Origin: Acinetobacter sp. XH1741
Lineage (GTDB): Bacteria > Pseudomonadota > Gammaproteobacteria > Pseudomonadales > Moraxellaceae
Length of the DNA stretch: 64,000 nt
Direction: 5' to 3'
NCBI RefSeq assembly: GCF_041021895.1
Contig: NZ_CP157428.1
Span: 2,108,001-2,172,000, forward strand
In this document: positions 56,060-64,000 of the stretch, piece after piece
Layout: each line of letters begins with the position of its first letter
Position numbering within the stretch: the first letter of the stretch is position 1
Notes under the pieces: model-generated
What the model saw: only the letters and a program-made list of their open reading frames with translations
Databases searched by the model: none
What the model was told of the DNA's origin: nothing
Program-made: the position numbers and the translations under genes

Positions 56060-56192
56060 ATTAATTATATCTATAGTTGAATTGTCACTAAATACTGGTG
56101 TTTGAAATAAAATGCTGGTTGGGTAAACGCAGCATTTTATTTGATATATAAAATCATGTTTGGGTAAAACTCGATTTCAAAAAAACACCAGA

Positions 56193-57494
56193 TTAAATGT
56201 TTTTATGTTTAACTTTGTCGATAAGGGTAGTAACCACAAGAACAACTAAAGATGGGATCAACCATGCCAAGTTTTGTTCATTTAATGGTAAATGTTGAAG
56301 GAAGTTAGGAAGGTTGTCTCCAAAACCTGCAACTTTCAGCCCATCAATAATACCGAAAATTAAAGCAACGCTCGTTACTGAACCGACAATAAAAGATGGT
56401 TTATGCCAAAATTTCCAGAAGAAACTAAGCATAATCACCACAATTGCAGGTGGGTAAATCGCACTTAAAACTGGTACTGATACAGCAATTAGTTTAGTTA
56501 ATCCAAGATTAGAAATAATGAAAGAAAAACCAACTAAAATGAAAACTAAAAGCTTATATGGCAACTTGGTGAGCTGAGCAAAATATTCACCACATGCACA
56601 AGTTAAACCAATTGCAGTAACCATACAGGCCAATGAAATAAGAGCAGTTAAGAATAGTGAACCCATATTTCCAAAAGCATGTTGAACATATGCATGTAAG
56701 ATTACAGCACCGTTCGCGGCATTTGGCGCGACTTCATGGCTACCTAAACCTAATTTAAATAAGCTTAAATAAACCAAAGTAAGACCTACACCTGAAATAA
56801 GGCTGGCAATAATTGCATACTTAGTTACTAGCTTATTATCAGTAACACCACGTGAATAAATCGCTTGAATAATTACGATACCAAATACTAAGGCACCTAA
56901 AGTGTCCATCGTAAGATAGCCATTTACGAAACCTTCTGAAACAGGAGAGTTGACGTAATGGTTAATTGGTGCAGGAACATATCCCGCAGGAATCATAACT
57001 GCTGCAATACCTAAAATTGCTAAAGCAATAATTTTTAGAGGTGCAAGAACATGTCCAACAGTATCTAAAAGCTTGTTTGGATACAAAGAAACGATAGTTA
57101 CAAATGCAAAATAAATAGCACTGTAAATTAGAAGGCTACTGCTTGATGTTCCAAAATAAGAAGAAAAGCCAATTTCATATGAAACAGTTGCAGTACGCGG
57201 TGTAGCAAATAAAGGACCAACTGATAAATAACACACTACAGTTAGAATTAGACTTGCTACTCGGCCTAAAGGCGAACTAATGATTTCAATGGAACCCTTC
57301 ATACGAGAGAGTGCCATAATCGTAATTACGGGTAAGCCAACTGCAGTAATCAAAAAGCCTATGGCAGCTAGCCATACATGATCACCGGCTTGTTGAGCGA
57401 CAATGGGAGGAAAGATAATATTGCCGGCCCCAATAAAAAGAGCGAAGGTCATAAAACCTAAGGCAATAATATCCCCAGTACGAAGTTGTTGCAT
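56193..57494 (-). CDS. brnQ: Branched-chain amino-acid transporter BrnQ
   Basis: A 433-residue LIVCS-family sodium symporter with 12 TM helices. FALFIGAGNIIFPPIV in TM1 is the family signature and a characteristic TPRTATVSYE follows in TM3. Imports Leu, Ile and Val. It is monocistronic and divergent from map with a 353-bp gap. Confidence 0.93.
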   Translation of the reverse strand: MQQLRTGDIIALGFMTFALFIGAGNIIFPPIVAQQAGDHVWLAAIGFLITAVGLPVITIMALSRMKGSIEIISSPLGRVASLILTVVCYLSVGPLFATPRTATVSYEIGFSSYFGTSSSSLLIYSAIYFAFVTIVSLYPNKLLDTVGHVLAPLKIIALAILGIAAVMIPAGYVPAPINHYVNSPVSEGFVNGYLTMDTLGALVFGIVIIQAIYSRGVTDNKLVTKYAIIASLISGVGLTLVYLSLFKLGLGSHEVAPNAANGAVILHAYVQHAFGNMGSLFLTALISLACMVTAIGLTCACGEYFAQLTKLPYKLLVFILVGFSFIISNLGLTKLIAVSVPVLSAIYPPAIVVIMLSFFWKFWHKPSFIVGSVTSVALIFGIIDGLKVAGFGDNLPNFLQHLPLNEQNLAWLIPSLVVLVVTTLIDKVKHKNI

Positions 57495-57847
57495 AAATTA
57501 AATTTAACGAAAAAGAAAGAATTTTAGAGTAAAAGAGAGCATGATCAAGCGCTATTTTACGTGAAAAAGAGTTTTTTCAGGTTTTATAAATCATTCATAG
57601 ATGTGAAAAATATCAACTGGTTAAGTTATGTGGTTGAAAAACCATTGAAAGAAATAAAGAAAACATTTTTTATGTCTGACTTTTCTTAAGAATTATGTAA
57701 AAATAAAAAATATCAATTTCTATTATGAATGTTGAATATTTGGGCATTTAAAGCTTCCAGCCTATCCTATATCCATTCTAAAATATTCTAAATTAACTTA
57801 CATTTTTGTAGGCAGTGTAAAAGCGGTGCCTACGAGGATAAAATTGA
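57495..57847. other. brnQ/map divergent gap
   Basis: AT-rich with no gene. GAGGAT (57834-57839) is the map ribosome site. I see no convincing Lrp site or other operator. Confidence 0.4.
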
Positions 57848-58642
57848 ATGAGAGCTTCTACTGTTACAATTAAAACTGAACAAGATTTAGAAAAGTTACG
57901 AGTTTCTGGGCGTTTGGCTGCACAAGTTTTAGAAATGATAGGGAAGTATATTAAGCCCGGTGTAACGACTGAATATTTAGATAATATTTGTAATGACTAC
58001 ATCGTAAATACTTTAAAAGTGATCCCTGCAAATGTGGGTTATCATGGATTCACAAAAACAATATGTACCTCGGTAAATGAGGTGGTTTGTCATGGTATTC
58101 CTTCGCCGAATAAAATTTTAAAAGATGGTGACATTATTAATATTGATGTCGCGATTATTAAAGATGGTTATTTTGGTGATACAAGCCGAATGTACTATGT
58201 AGGTAACGTAAACCCGCATGCAAAAAAATTAGTTGAAACAACTTATGAAGCAATGGTAGCTGGTATTCATACTGTTAAACCTGGAGCAACTTTGGGTGAT
58301 ATTGGATATGCTATTCAATCCGTTGCTCATCGAGAAGGTTATAGTATCGTCCGTGAGTATTGTGGGCATGGCATTGGTAAGGTATACCATGAGCAACCTA
58401 ATATTTTGCACTACGGGCAACGCGGCCAAGGATTGGTTTTGAAAAAAGGTATGGTCTTTACGATTGAACCTATGGTGAACGCTGGTAAACCACAAGTGAA
58501 AGAGTTAAACGATGGGTGGACAGTAATTACCCAAGATCTTTCTTTATCTGCACAGTGGGAACATATGGTTGCTGTTACAGATACAGGTTTTGAACTGTTA
58601 ACATCATGGCCAGAAGGTGTAGGAAGTTACTCAAAAATTTAA
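57848..58642 (+). CDS. map: Type I methionine aminopeptidase
   Basis: A 264-residue dinuclear-metal peptidase that removes initiator Met. The ligands are visible as INIDVAII and GDTSRMY (two Asp), GHGIGKVYHE (His), FTIEPMV (Glu) and QWEHMVAVT (Glu). GAGGAT lies 8 nt before the ATG. It is not beside rpsB, where the essential map often lies, so it may be a second copy. A terminator follows. Confidence 0.93.
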   Translation: MRASTVTIKTEQDLEKLRVSGRLAAQVLEMIGKYIKPGVTTEYLDNICNDYIVNTLKVIPANVGYHGFTKTICTSVNEVVCHGIPSPNKILKDGDIINIDVAIIKDGYFGDTSRMYYVGNVNPHAKKLVETTYEAMVAGIHTVKPGATLGDIGYAIQSVAHREGYSIVREYCGHGIGKVYHEQPNILHYGQRGQGLVLKKGMVFTIEPMVNAGKPQVKELNDGWTVITQDLSLSAQWEHMVAVTDTGFELLTSWPEGVGSYSKI

Positions 58643-58655
58643 TGGTTATAAAATA

Positions 58656-58686
58656 AAAAAGTTCGATAATTTATCGAACTTTTTTT
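58656..58686. terminator. Bidirectional terminator
   Basis: AGTTCGATAA (58660-58669) pairs with TTATCGAACT (58671-58680), flanked by A and T runs; it serves map and the LysR gene. Confidence 0.85.
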
Positions 58687-58698
58687 ATAGCTTTTAAC

Positions 58699-59601
58699 TT
58701 ATGGATGGTCTGATAGATGTTCTACAAGATAATCAATAAATACACGTACTGCCGGTAGTAAGCCTCTACGAGATGGATAAACAGCATGGAATACACCATG
58801 ATCTGCTTTCCACTCGGGCAAAATTTGTATGAGTTGCCCTGATTTTACAAAATCTTCTGCTGCTGTGTCAGGTAGTAAAGCAATACCACAATTCTGGCTT
58901 GCAAGCTGAGCAAGCATATAAAGATTTGTTCCCATTACGATAGGGCTGACCTTCACTTTTTTCAGCTGATTGTCTGGACCATGTAATGTAAATTGTTGAT
59001 CTAGATGCTCTTCAGATAAGCTTAAAATTCGATGTTCGCTTAATTGTTCAGGTGTCTTGATATTGCCAAATTCATTTAAGTAGGCCTGACTCGCAAAGAG
59101 ACTTTGTTCTATAAGTGAAAATTGTCTTAAGACAAGGCTTGGATCATCATCTAGTTTTGATCTTACGCGTAGTGCAACATCAATGCCTTCATTAATTACA
59201 TCAACGCGGCGGTTACTCACAATAAGTTGTAAACGAATTTCAGGATATTTTTTTAAAAATGCGGGTAAAATTTTAGGCAATTGATTTTGTGCAATATCTA
59301 CCGGCACACTTACTTTTACCACGCCTCTAGGTTGAATGCTTAAGTGATCTACCAAATCGTGGGCTGCTTGTGCTGCATTCATCATTACTTGGGCATGTCT
59401 ATAGATATCCATCCCAATATCAGTTACCGCGAAATGACGAGAACTGCGTTGAATTAAACGAACCCCCAAATTTTCTTCTAAATTATAAACACGACGACTT
59501 AATTTTGATTTTGGTATATCCGTAACACGTTCGGCAGCACTAAAACCACCATGCTCAACAACAAGGGCGAAACAATAAAAATCATCGAGATCTGTGAGCA
59601 T
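58699..59601 (-). CDS. LysR-family transcriptional regulator
   Basis: A 300-residue regulator: HTH (about 16-65; AERVTDIPKSKLSRRVYNLE) and a LysR substrate-binding domain (about 90-295). It has CrgA/AaeR-like features (dimer-linker helix, SVPVDIAQNQLPKILPAFLK). Its likely target is unknown, since the divergent gene 59857 is an unrecognised small protein. Autoregulation in the 255-bp gap is probable. Confidence 0.9.
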   Translation of the reverse strand: MLTDLDDFYCFALVVEHGGFSAAERVTDIPKSKLSRRVYNLEENLGVRLIQRSSRHFAVTDIGMDIYRHAQVMMNAAQAAHDLVDHLSIQPRGVVKVSVPVDIAQNQLPKILPAFLKKYPEIRLQLIVSNRRVDVINEGIDVALRVRSKLDDDPSLVLRQFSLIEQSLFASQAYLNEFGNIKTPEQLSEHRILSLSEEHLDQQFTLHGPDNQLKKVKVSPIVMGTNLYMLAQLASQNCGIALLPDTAAEDFVKSGQLIQILPEWKADHGVFHAVYPSRRGLLPAVRVFIDYLVEHLSDHP

Positions 59602-59856
59602 TAAAATATCCTATTTATGCAACACTCAAGATTTTACATTAATACTTTTGCAACGATAAAGTTAGATTTTAATTTTTTGTAAAAAGCTCATCTATATGCT
59701 CAAGAAAAGAGTGTTTTAGAAGGAAGTTTGATTTTGAAATTTTATTGTAATTACATTGGTGTGATTTTGTAATTAATTTTCTAAAAATATTAAGCAAATA
59801 TAGCGCTTATGTTTTAATTTTCATAAAATATATTTTTCTCGATTTTTTAAAAAAGT

Positions 59857-60180
59857 ATGTCTTACCAGCTAGTTGAATTAGAGAATGCGGCAGCAAATAT
59901 TCTTTGCCCAATTTGTAAGCTTGCAGTTGTCGATTGGACACAAGAACAATATGTTCAACCGTGTGAACATACATTATTTATTGCAATGGATTTAGGGTTT
60001 GAGTTTGTGGCTGACCGTTTTGAAGAAAGTATGACTCAAAATGTGGATGAACTACATGAAAATCCAGATATGAATATTTTTGAAGCCATCACGACAACAG
60101 CCTATAAAAATTTAACTATATTAAAAGCAGATTTGGGTGTTGATGGTTTATTTCGTTATATCGGTATAAGTGATTGTTAA
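59857..60180 (+). CDS. Hypothetical 107-residue protein with CPIC and CEH motifs
   Basis: Unknown family. Residues 17-20 CPIC and PCEHT (about 36-40) could form a Zn2+ site (two Cys + Cys/His). The rest is acidic with many Glu and Asp. It is divergent from a LysR gene with 255 bp between. A terminator follows, so it is monocistronic. ATG 59857 lacks a clear ribosome site. Confidence 0.6.
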   Translation: MSYQLVELENAAANILCPICKLAVVDWTQEQYVQPCEHTLFIAMDLGFEFVADRFEESMTQNVDELHENPDMNIFEAITTTAYKNLTILKADLGVDGLFRYIGISDC

Positions 60181-60192
60181 TTTCATAAGTAT

Positions 60193-60222
60193 AAAAAAGC
60201 CAATCTTTCGATTGGCTTTTTT
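60193..60222. terminator. Bidirectional terminator
   Basis: AAAAAAGCCAATC (60193-60205), TTTC, GATTGGCTTTTTT (60210-60222); it ends gene 59857 and grxD. Confidence 0.9.
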
Positions 60223-60226
60223 ATTA

Positions 60227-60568
60227 TTAAGCTTCAGGAGCTGCACTGTATTGTTCGACTAATGGTTTTAATTCGCCATTTTGGAACATTTCAAGCATGA
60301 TATCACTACCACCGATAAGCTCGCCGTTTACCCATAATTGTGGGAAAGTAGGCCAGTTAGCAATTTTTGGTAAAGTTGCACGAATATCAGGGTTTTCTAA
60401 GATGTTCACATATGCAAATGGACGACCAATTTGACTGAGCGCCTCTACTGCACGTGCAGAGAAACCACATTGTGGAAACTGTGGAGTGCCTTTCATGTAA
60501 AGTAAAACGGGATGCTTCGCAATTTGATCGCGAATTAACGCTTCAGTATCACGTGCTTGTTCAGTCAT
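60227..60568 (-). CDS. grxD: Monothiol glutaredoxin (Grx4)
   Basis: A 113-residue CGFS glutaredoxin that carries [2Fe-2S] clusters with BolA-type partners. The active site is PQCGFSARAVE and LLYMKGTPQ precedes it. The ATG at 60568 with GAGGAT upstream gives the family N-terminus; a longer frame to 60736 is not supported. It is divergent from the aminotransferase at 60796. Confidence 0.94.
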   Translation of the reverse strand: MTEQARDTEALIRDQIAKHPVLLYMKGTPQFPQCGFSARAVEALSQIGRPFAYVNILENPDIRATLPKIANWPTFPQLWVNGELIGGSDIMLEMFQNGELKPLVEQYSAAPEA

Positions 60569-60795
60569 AAGTAGATCCTCAACTAATCTTGCAGCATTAT
60601 AGGGGGTGTTTACATCGCTTTGCAAACAGCCTTGCTCTCTAAAGTTGCATAGAATATTCAATATTTTATTGTATAAACCGAAGTGATCGTAAAAAGCTGA
60701 CGAAATTTTAGATAAATGAGTGATGAGACTTTTCATCAGGGCAAGTTTTTGTTTATATAAACTCTTCTTAAAACCTCATACAGACAGAGTTCGTG

Positions 60796-62004
60796 ATGAC
60801 TGATATTACCCTAGCTCCAGTACAACCTGATCAACCTACACACTTAATGGCTACTTACGGTCGCCAAGCGATCAGTTTTGTCCGAGGCCGAGGGGCATAT
60901 CTTTATACACAAGACGGTACAGAATATTTAGATGCGTTAACTGGTATCGCTGTATGCGGTTTGGGACATGCCCATCCTGCCATTGCAGAGGCTATTGCAG
61001 AGCAAGCCGCTACTCTTGTGCATACAAGTAATTTATTTGAAATTCCTTGGCAAACTGCGGCAGCTCAAAAGCTTGCTGAAGTTTCGGGTATGGAAGAAAT
61101 TTTCTTTTCGAACAGTGGTGCTGAGTCAAACGAAGGGGCTATTAAAATCGCCCGTAAATTTGGTACACAACAAGGTATACGCTTGCCGAAAATTATTGTT
61201 GCCGAGCAATCATTTCATGGTCGTACATTGGCGACGCTTTCTGCAACTGGCAACAAAAAAGTACAAGACGGCTTTGCACCTTTGGTAGAAGGTTTCATTC
61301 GCGTACCATTTGGCGATATTGAAGCGATTCAAGAGGCAGCCCTACAACATCCGGATATTGTTGCTATTTTGATTGAACCTATTCAAGGTGAAGGTGGTAT
61401 TAATACGGCACCACAAGGCTTTAGCTATTTAGAAGAAGTTCGCCATATCTGTAATCAGCACAACTGGTTGATGATGCTAGATGAAATTCAGACTGGTAAT
61501 GGGCGTACAGGTAAATATTTTGCATATCAGCATACCAATATTATTCCAGATGTTTTAACCACTGCAAAAGGTTTGGGTAATGGTTTCCCAGTGGGTGCTG
61601 TAATGACTCAAGGTAAAGCTGTGGGATTGTTAGGCCCTGGCAGTCATGGCTCTACTTATGGTGGTACTGTGTTAGGTTCACGTGTGGTTTATACGGTAAT
61701 CGATACGATCCAAAAGGAAAATGCAGTAGAAAATGCGGCAGTCGTTGGTAACTATATCGTTGAACAATTACGTGCCAAATTGGCTAGCAAAAGCGTACAA
61801 GTACGTGGTTTTGGTATGATGATTGGTATTCAATTGCCGAAAGAATGTGCTGAACTTGTCGCGATTGCTCGTGATGAATATAAACTTATTATTAATGTTA
61901 CCGCAGGAACAGTAGTTCGTTTATTGCCACCTATCAACATGACGCAAGCTCAAGCTGATATTTTGTTAGAGCGTTTAGTTGCCTTAATTACTAATTATCT
62001 TTAA
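60796..62004 (+). CDS. argD: Acetylornithine/class III aminotransferase
   Basis: A 402-residue PLP enzyme, subgroup III: GIAVCGLGHAHP at the start, SNSGAESNEGAIKIAR, the catalytic-Lys region VLTTAKGLGNGFPVGAV. It is most like acetylornithine aminotransferase, in arginine synthesis, but close relatives also use succinylornithine or GABA. The ATG at 60796 or the GTG at 60793 starts it. A terminator follows. Confidence 0.85.
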   Translation: MTDITLAPVQPDQPTHLMATYGRQAISFVRGRGAYLYTQDGTEYLDALTGIAVCGLGHAHPAIAEAIAEQAATLVHTSNLFEIPWQTAAAQKLAEVSGMEEIFFSNSGAESNEGAIKIARKFGTQQGIRLPKIIVAEQSFHGRTLATLSATGNKKVQDGFAPLVEGFIRVPFGDIEAIQEAALQHPDIVAILIEPIQGEGGINTAPQGFSYLEEVRHICNQHNWLMMLDEIQTGNGRTGKYFAYQHTNIIPDVLTTAKGLGNGFPVGAVMTQGKAVGLLGPGSHGSTYGGTVLGSRVVYTVIDTIQKENAVENAAVVGNYIVEQLRAKLASKSVQVRGFGMMIGIQLPKECAELVAIARDEYKLIINVTAGTVVRLLPPINMTQAQADILLERLVALITNYL

Positions 62005-62017
62005 GTTTAAAAACTAT

Positions 62018-62045
62018 AAAAAATGGGCGCTTACCGCCCATTTTT
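62018..62045. terminator. Bidirectional terminator
   Basis: AAAATGGGCG (to 62029), CTTAC, CGCCCATTTTT (62035-62045); it ends argD and the convergent CBS gene. Confidence 0.9.
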
Positions 62046-62055
62046 ATTTGTCTAT

Positions 62056-62487
62056 TTAACCTGAAATATATTGCTTTAATTGTTCGATTAAAACTTTTTG
62101 GTCTTCCATAGCCGCTTTAACCAAGTCACCAATTGAAATAAAACCTACCAGTTTTTCATTATCTAATACTGGTAAATGACGTAAATGACGATCGGTCATG
62201 AGCTGTAAGCATTCTTCAACTGTATTATTTAGACCTACTGTAATCACTTTTGCTGTCATAATTTCGGCAACTGTTGTGCTATAAGACGAGCGTTCCATAA
62301 GAGTGACTTTACGGGTGTAATCGCGTTCAGATAATATTCCGACAACCTTTTCACCATCTGCGACAACTAAAGCACCAATTCCTTTATCAGCCATAATGGT
62401 AATTGCTTCAAGGACAGTTGCTTCGGGTGAAATTGTAAAAATAGCTTGTTGTGATTTGTTCTTGATTACTTGTGCAACGATAGTCAT
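62056..62487 (-). CDS. CBS-domain pair protein
   Basis: A 143-residue protein made of two CBS motifs (about 12-60, ATVLEAITIMADKGIGAL; about 75-135, TVEECLQLMTDRHLRHLPV). Such Bateman modules bind adenine nucleotides and often act as sensors or modulators. It has no extra domain, so its target is unknown. It is monocistronic. Confidence 0.9.
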   Translation of the reverse strand: MTIVAQVIKNKSQQAIFTISPEATVLEAITIMADKGIGALVVADGEKVVGILSERDYTRKVTLMERSSYSTTVAEIMTAKVITVGLNNTVEECLQLMTDRHLRHLPVLDNEKLVGFISIGDLVKAAMEDQKVLIEQLKQYISG

Positions 62488-62627
62488 TTCTTCTGTCCTG
62501 TTGTTTTATCATTTTGATTTAAATTAGCTCGATTTTTGGAAATTGCAAAGACTTGATAGTCATTCAAATACAAGTTTTATGCTCAAGCGTTCAAAAAGCA
62601 TTCTATATTGATAGCTTAAAAATAAAT

Positions 62628-63053
62628 TTAAGCTACTTGCCATTGAGGATGATTAAAAAAGAAATGATGCATTTGTTGTGTAGATAACTTTAACTTACGA
62701 TGAGATGAGTTAAATAAAGCAGGGGTAACTTTTAAACGCGTTAACGTAGGCAGTAAAGATTCATGGAAGTCTTTTGGGGTAATTTTTCTTGGCTTATAAT
62801 TGGGCCAGTGAGTTTTTGCATATCGATGTGCCTGAACACCATTTAGCCAAAACGGGAAAATAAAATCTTCCTGATCTGATTTAATAGCCCAGCCTTCATC
62901 AAATAGTCCCCAAAGAACCCCACAGTACATCATGGTTCTTAAAATATAAATCTTGATCATCAAGTCTTTAGAAACCGGTTGTAGATTGCTTAACTTATTC
63001 ATTTTCAATTTAAAGGTTTTTAACTTGTCTTGCTTATTATAAGAAAACCACAT
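62628..63053 (-). CDS. DUF2750-like protein
   Basis: A 141-residue protein (or 124 from the ATG at 63002). YCGVLWGLFDEGWAI, FPFWLNGVQAHRYAK and PRKITPKDFHESLLPTL match the DUF2750 pattern: a stress- or immunity-like family of unknown function. The N-terminus is basic. Neither candidate start has a strong ribosome site. No partner gene is adjacent. Confidence 0.65.
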   Translation of the reverse strand: MWFSYNKQDKLKTFKLKMNKLSNLQPVSKDLMIKIYILRTMMYCGVLWGLFDEGWAIKSDQEDFIFPFWLNGVQAHRYAKTHWPNYKPRKITPKDFHESLLPTLTRLKVTPALFNSSHRKLKLSTQQMHHFFFNHPQWQVA

Positions 63054-63339
63054 GACATTTCAGTTTAAACAGGTGTCAAATCGTAAACAAATATTGATGA
63101 CTAGAAATGTCTATAAAGATCAATGCTAAATAGCAAGTACTATCGGAGAGAGACAAAGCGACTAAAGCTTTGGTGGAGCGCAAGAAAAATAACAGATGAA
63201 TGTATCTTTATCGAATTTTTTACAGGCATAAAAAAACGTCACCTGAGCCACGACTAAAGAGGCGAAGTAAGGCTTTTAATAAATTGATAACTTTTGTTTT
63301 AATAGACGTAAAAAAAAACGCCACCTAAGTGACGTTTCT
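63054..63339. other. Gap with a tandem pair of terminator-like repeats
   Basis: CGTCACCTGAGCCACG (about 63237-63252) after a 7-A run and CGCCACCTAAGTGACG (about 63319-63334) after an 8-A run are similar 22-nt blocks about 80 bp apart. On the minus strand both can fold with T-runs after them. ACTAAAGCTTTGGT lies at about 63160-63174. Confidence 0.45.
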
Positions 63340-63573
63340 TTATGCTTGCATCGTGGCTAACTTCTGCCAATATTGTGCTTTCATGGAATCACGCTCAACA
63401 CGGAAACCTTGATAGTATAATTCTGCTAAGAATAGTGCAGCTTTGCCGTGGCCAGCACGAGCAACTTCTTCTAACTGTGCAACCGCATCTTGGAAATTCA
63501 TTTGAGAGTGAATTGTGTTAACTGCAGTTGCGTATACATGTTCTAAATCATGATGAGAGATACGTTGAATCAT
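63340..63573 (-). CDS. Sel1-like repeat protein
   Basis: A 77-residue protein with one Sel1/TPR-like repeat (AALFLAELYYQGFRVERDSMKA, in part residues 45-66). AAGGAG lies 6 nt before the ATG at 63573; an extension to 63618 is not supported. It is probably cytoplasmic and a protein-interaction module. Two tandem terminator-like hairpins lie downstream. Function is unknown. Confidence 0.75.
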   Translation of the reverse strand: MIQRISHHDLEHVYATAVNTIHSQMNFQDAVAQLEEVARAGHGKAALFLAELYYQGFRVERDSMKAQYWQKLATMQA

Positions 63574-63788
63574 ATAAAACTCCTTATTGTAATTATGATT
63601 ACTTTTTCTAAAGGCCACTGCCTTTAAACTAATTTAACTTAGAATTGTTAAACTAATATTACAAATTGATTGATTTGTCAACCATTCATGGACATTAATT
63701 AGTTCACTATTAGGATACATGATTAAACATTATTCACAAATAATTTTGAGTAAAATCAATATGAGAATAAAAGACAAGGAGAATAACT

Positions 63789-64000
63789 ATGACAAATACT
63801 ATCGATGGCTTTGTTTTTGATACTCCTCCTAGAGAGGAACAAATCATAGAGCTTGCTCATTACCATCGTAAATTATTAGATGAAGCAATTTTCCATCAAG
63901 AAATACATTTAGGTGATTATTGTTTGGCACAAAGGAAACGCGTTTTTGATTATGCTGGTCGATTGGAACCTAATCAAAAAGCTCGGTTCTATCAGATTTA
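63789..64000 (+). CDS. Hypothetical protein (5' part, runs off right edge)
   Basis: AAGGAG sits 7 nt before the ATG. About 70 codons are visible, starting MTNTIDGFVFDTPPREEQ and then ELAHYHRKLLDEAIFH, an acidic-helical, soluble sequence. The frame is open to the window end. Not recognised. Confidence 0.7.
   Translation, partial: MTNTIDGFVFDTPPREEQIIELAHYHRKLLDEAIFHQEIHLGDYCLAQRKRVFDYAGRLEPNQKARFYQI

Overview
The window is chromosomal DNA of an Acinetobacter, most likely of the A. calcoaceticus-baumannii complex. It is AT-rich with dense, mostly short intergenic gaps. Genus markers include a soluble PQQ glucose dehydrogenase (GdhB type), a TetR repressor that matches AdeN as I remember it, a self-contained fructose PTS, and recA with no visible LexA box. 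I see no tRNA, rRNA operon, insertion sequence, prophage or CRISPR array. This is core and shell genome rather than an island.

Layout. 1-2835: edge of a MocR-type regulator, a divergent EamA exporter, and the tusDCBE sulfur-relay operon. 2901-5417: a divergent GalE-like epimerase and fumC behind a Fur-box-like sequence. 5545-9042: small unknown proteins, a tandem glycine riboswitch controlling a DadA-like oxidoreductase, and a secreted LprI-like protein. 9158-14909: ispF, a CX4R phosphatase, argF, adeN and ntrBC. 15252-27610: one long co-directional block, rimO-pyrH-frr-uppS-cdsA-dxr-rseP-bamA-skp-lpxD-fabZ-lpxA, which builds the isoprenoid carrier, phospholipid and outer membrane. 27665-31814: cpoB, 4.5S SRP RNA, recX, recA, hslR and a YrfG-like nucleotidase. 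32385-37709: orphan small genes, a GNAT, then an Lrp-type regulator divergent from kynU, an amino-acid permease and an arylformamidase-like hydrolase, together a kynurenine-to-anthranilate module. 37710-41193: a 1-kb gap with candidate small RNAs and a 37-codon membrane peptide, a SulP transporter with a leader terminator, and a SRAP protein. 41543-45720: gdhB, a universal stress protein, and a PAS-GGDEF-EAL protein. 46319-53363: a small unknown protein, a MarR regulator, and the fruBKA operon. 53587-64000: a hydrolase, a membrane-protein gene broken by an in-frame TGA, HbpS-like, brnQ, a second-type map, LysR, grxD, argD, CBS, DUF2750 and Sel1-like genes, and a partial gene at the right edge.

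The least explained parts are non-coding. Two distant gaps (37920-38046 and 46150-46247) end in similar hairpins with related loops and T-tracts, which suggests a small-RNA family. A strong terminator hairpin sits just before sulP. Several near-perfect palindromes lie before gdhB and the HbpS-like gene. The most notable protein oddities are the epimerase with Gln in place of the catalytic Lys and the TGA-interrupted membrane protein at 54586.
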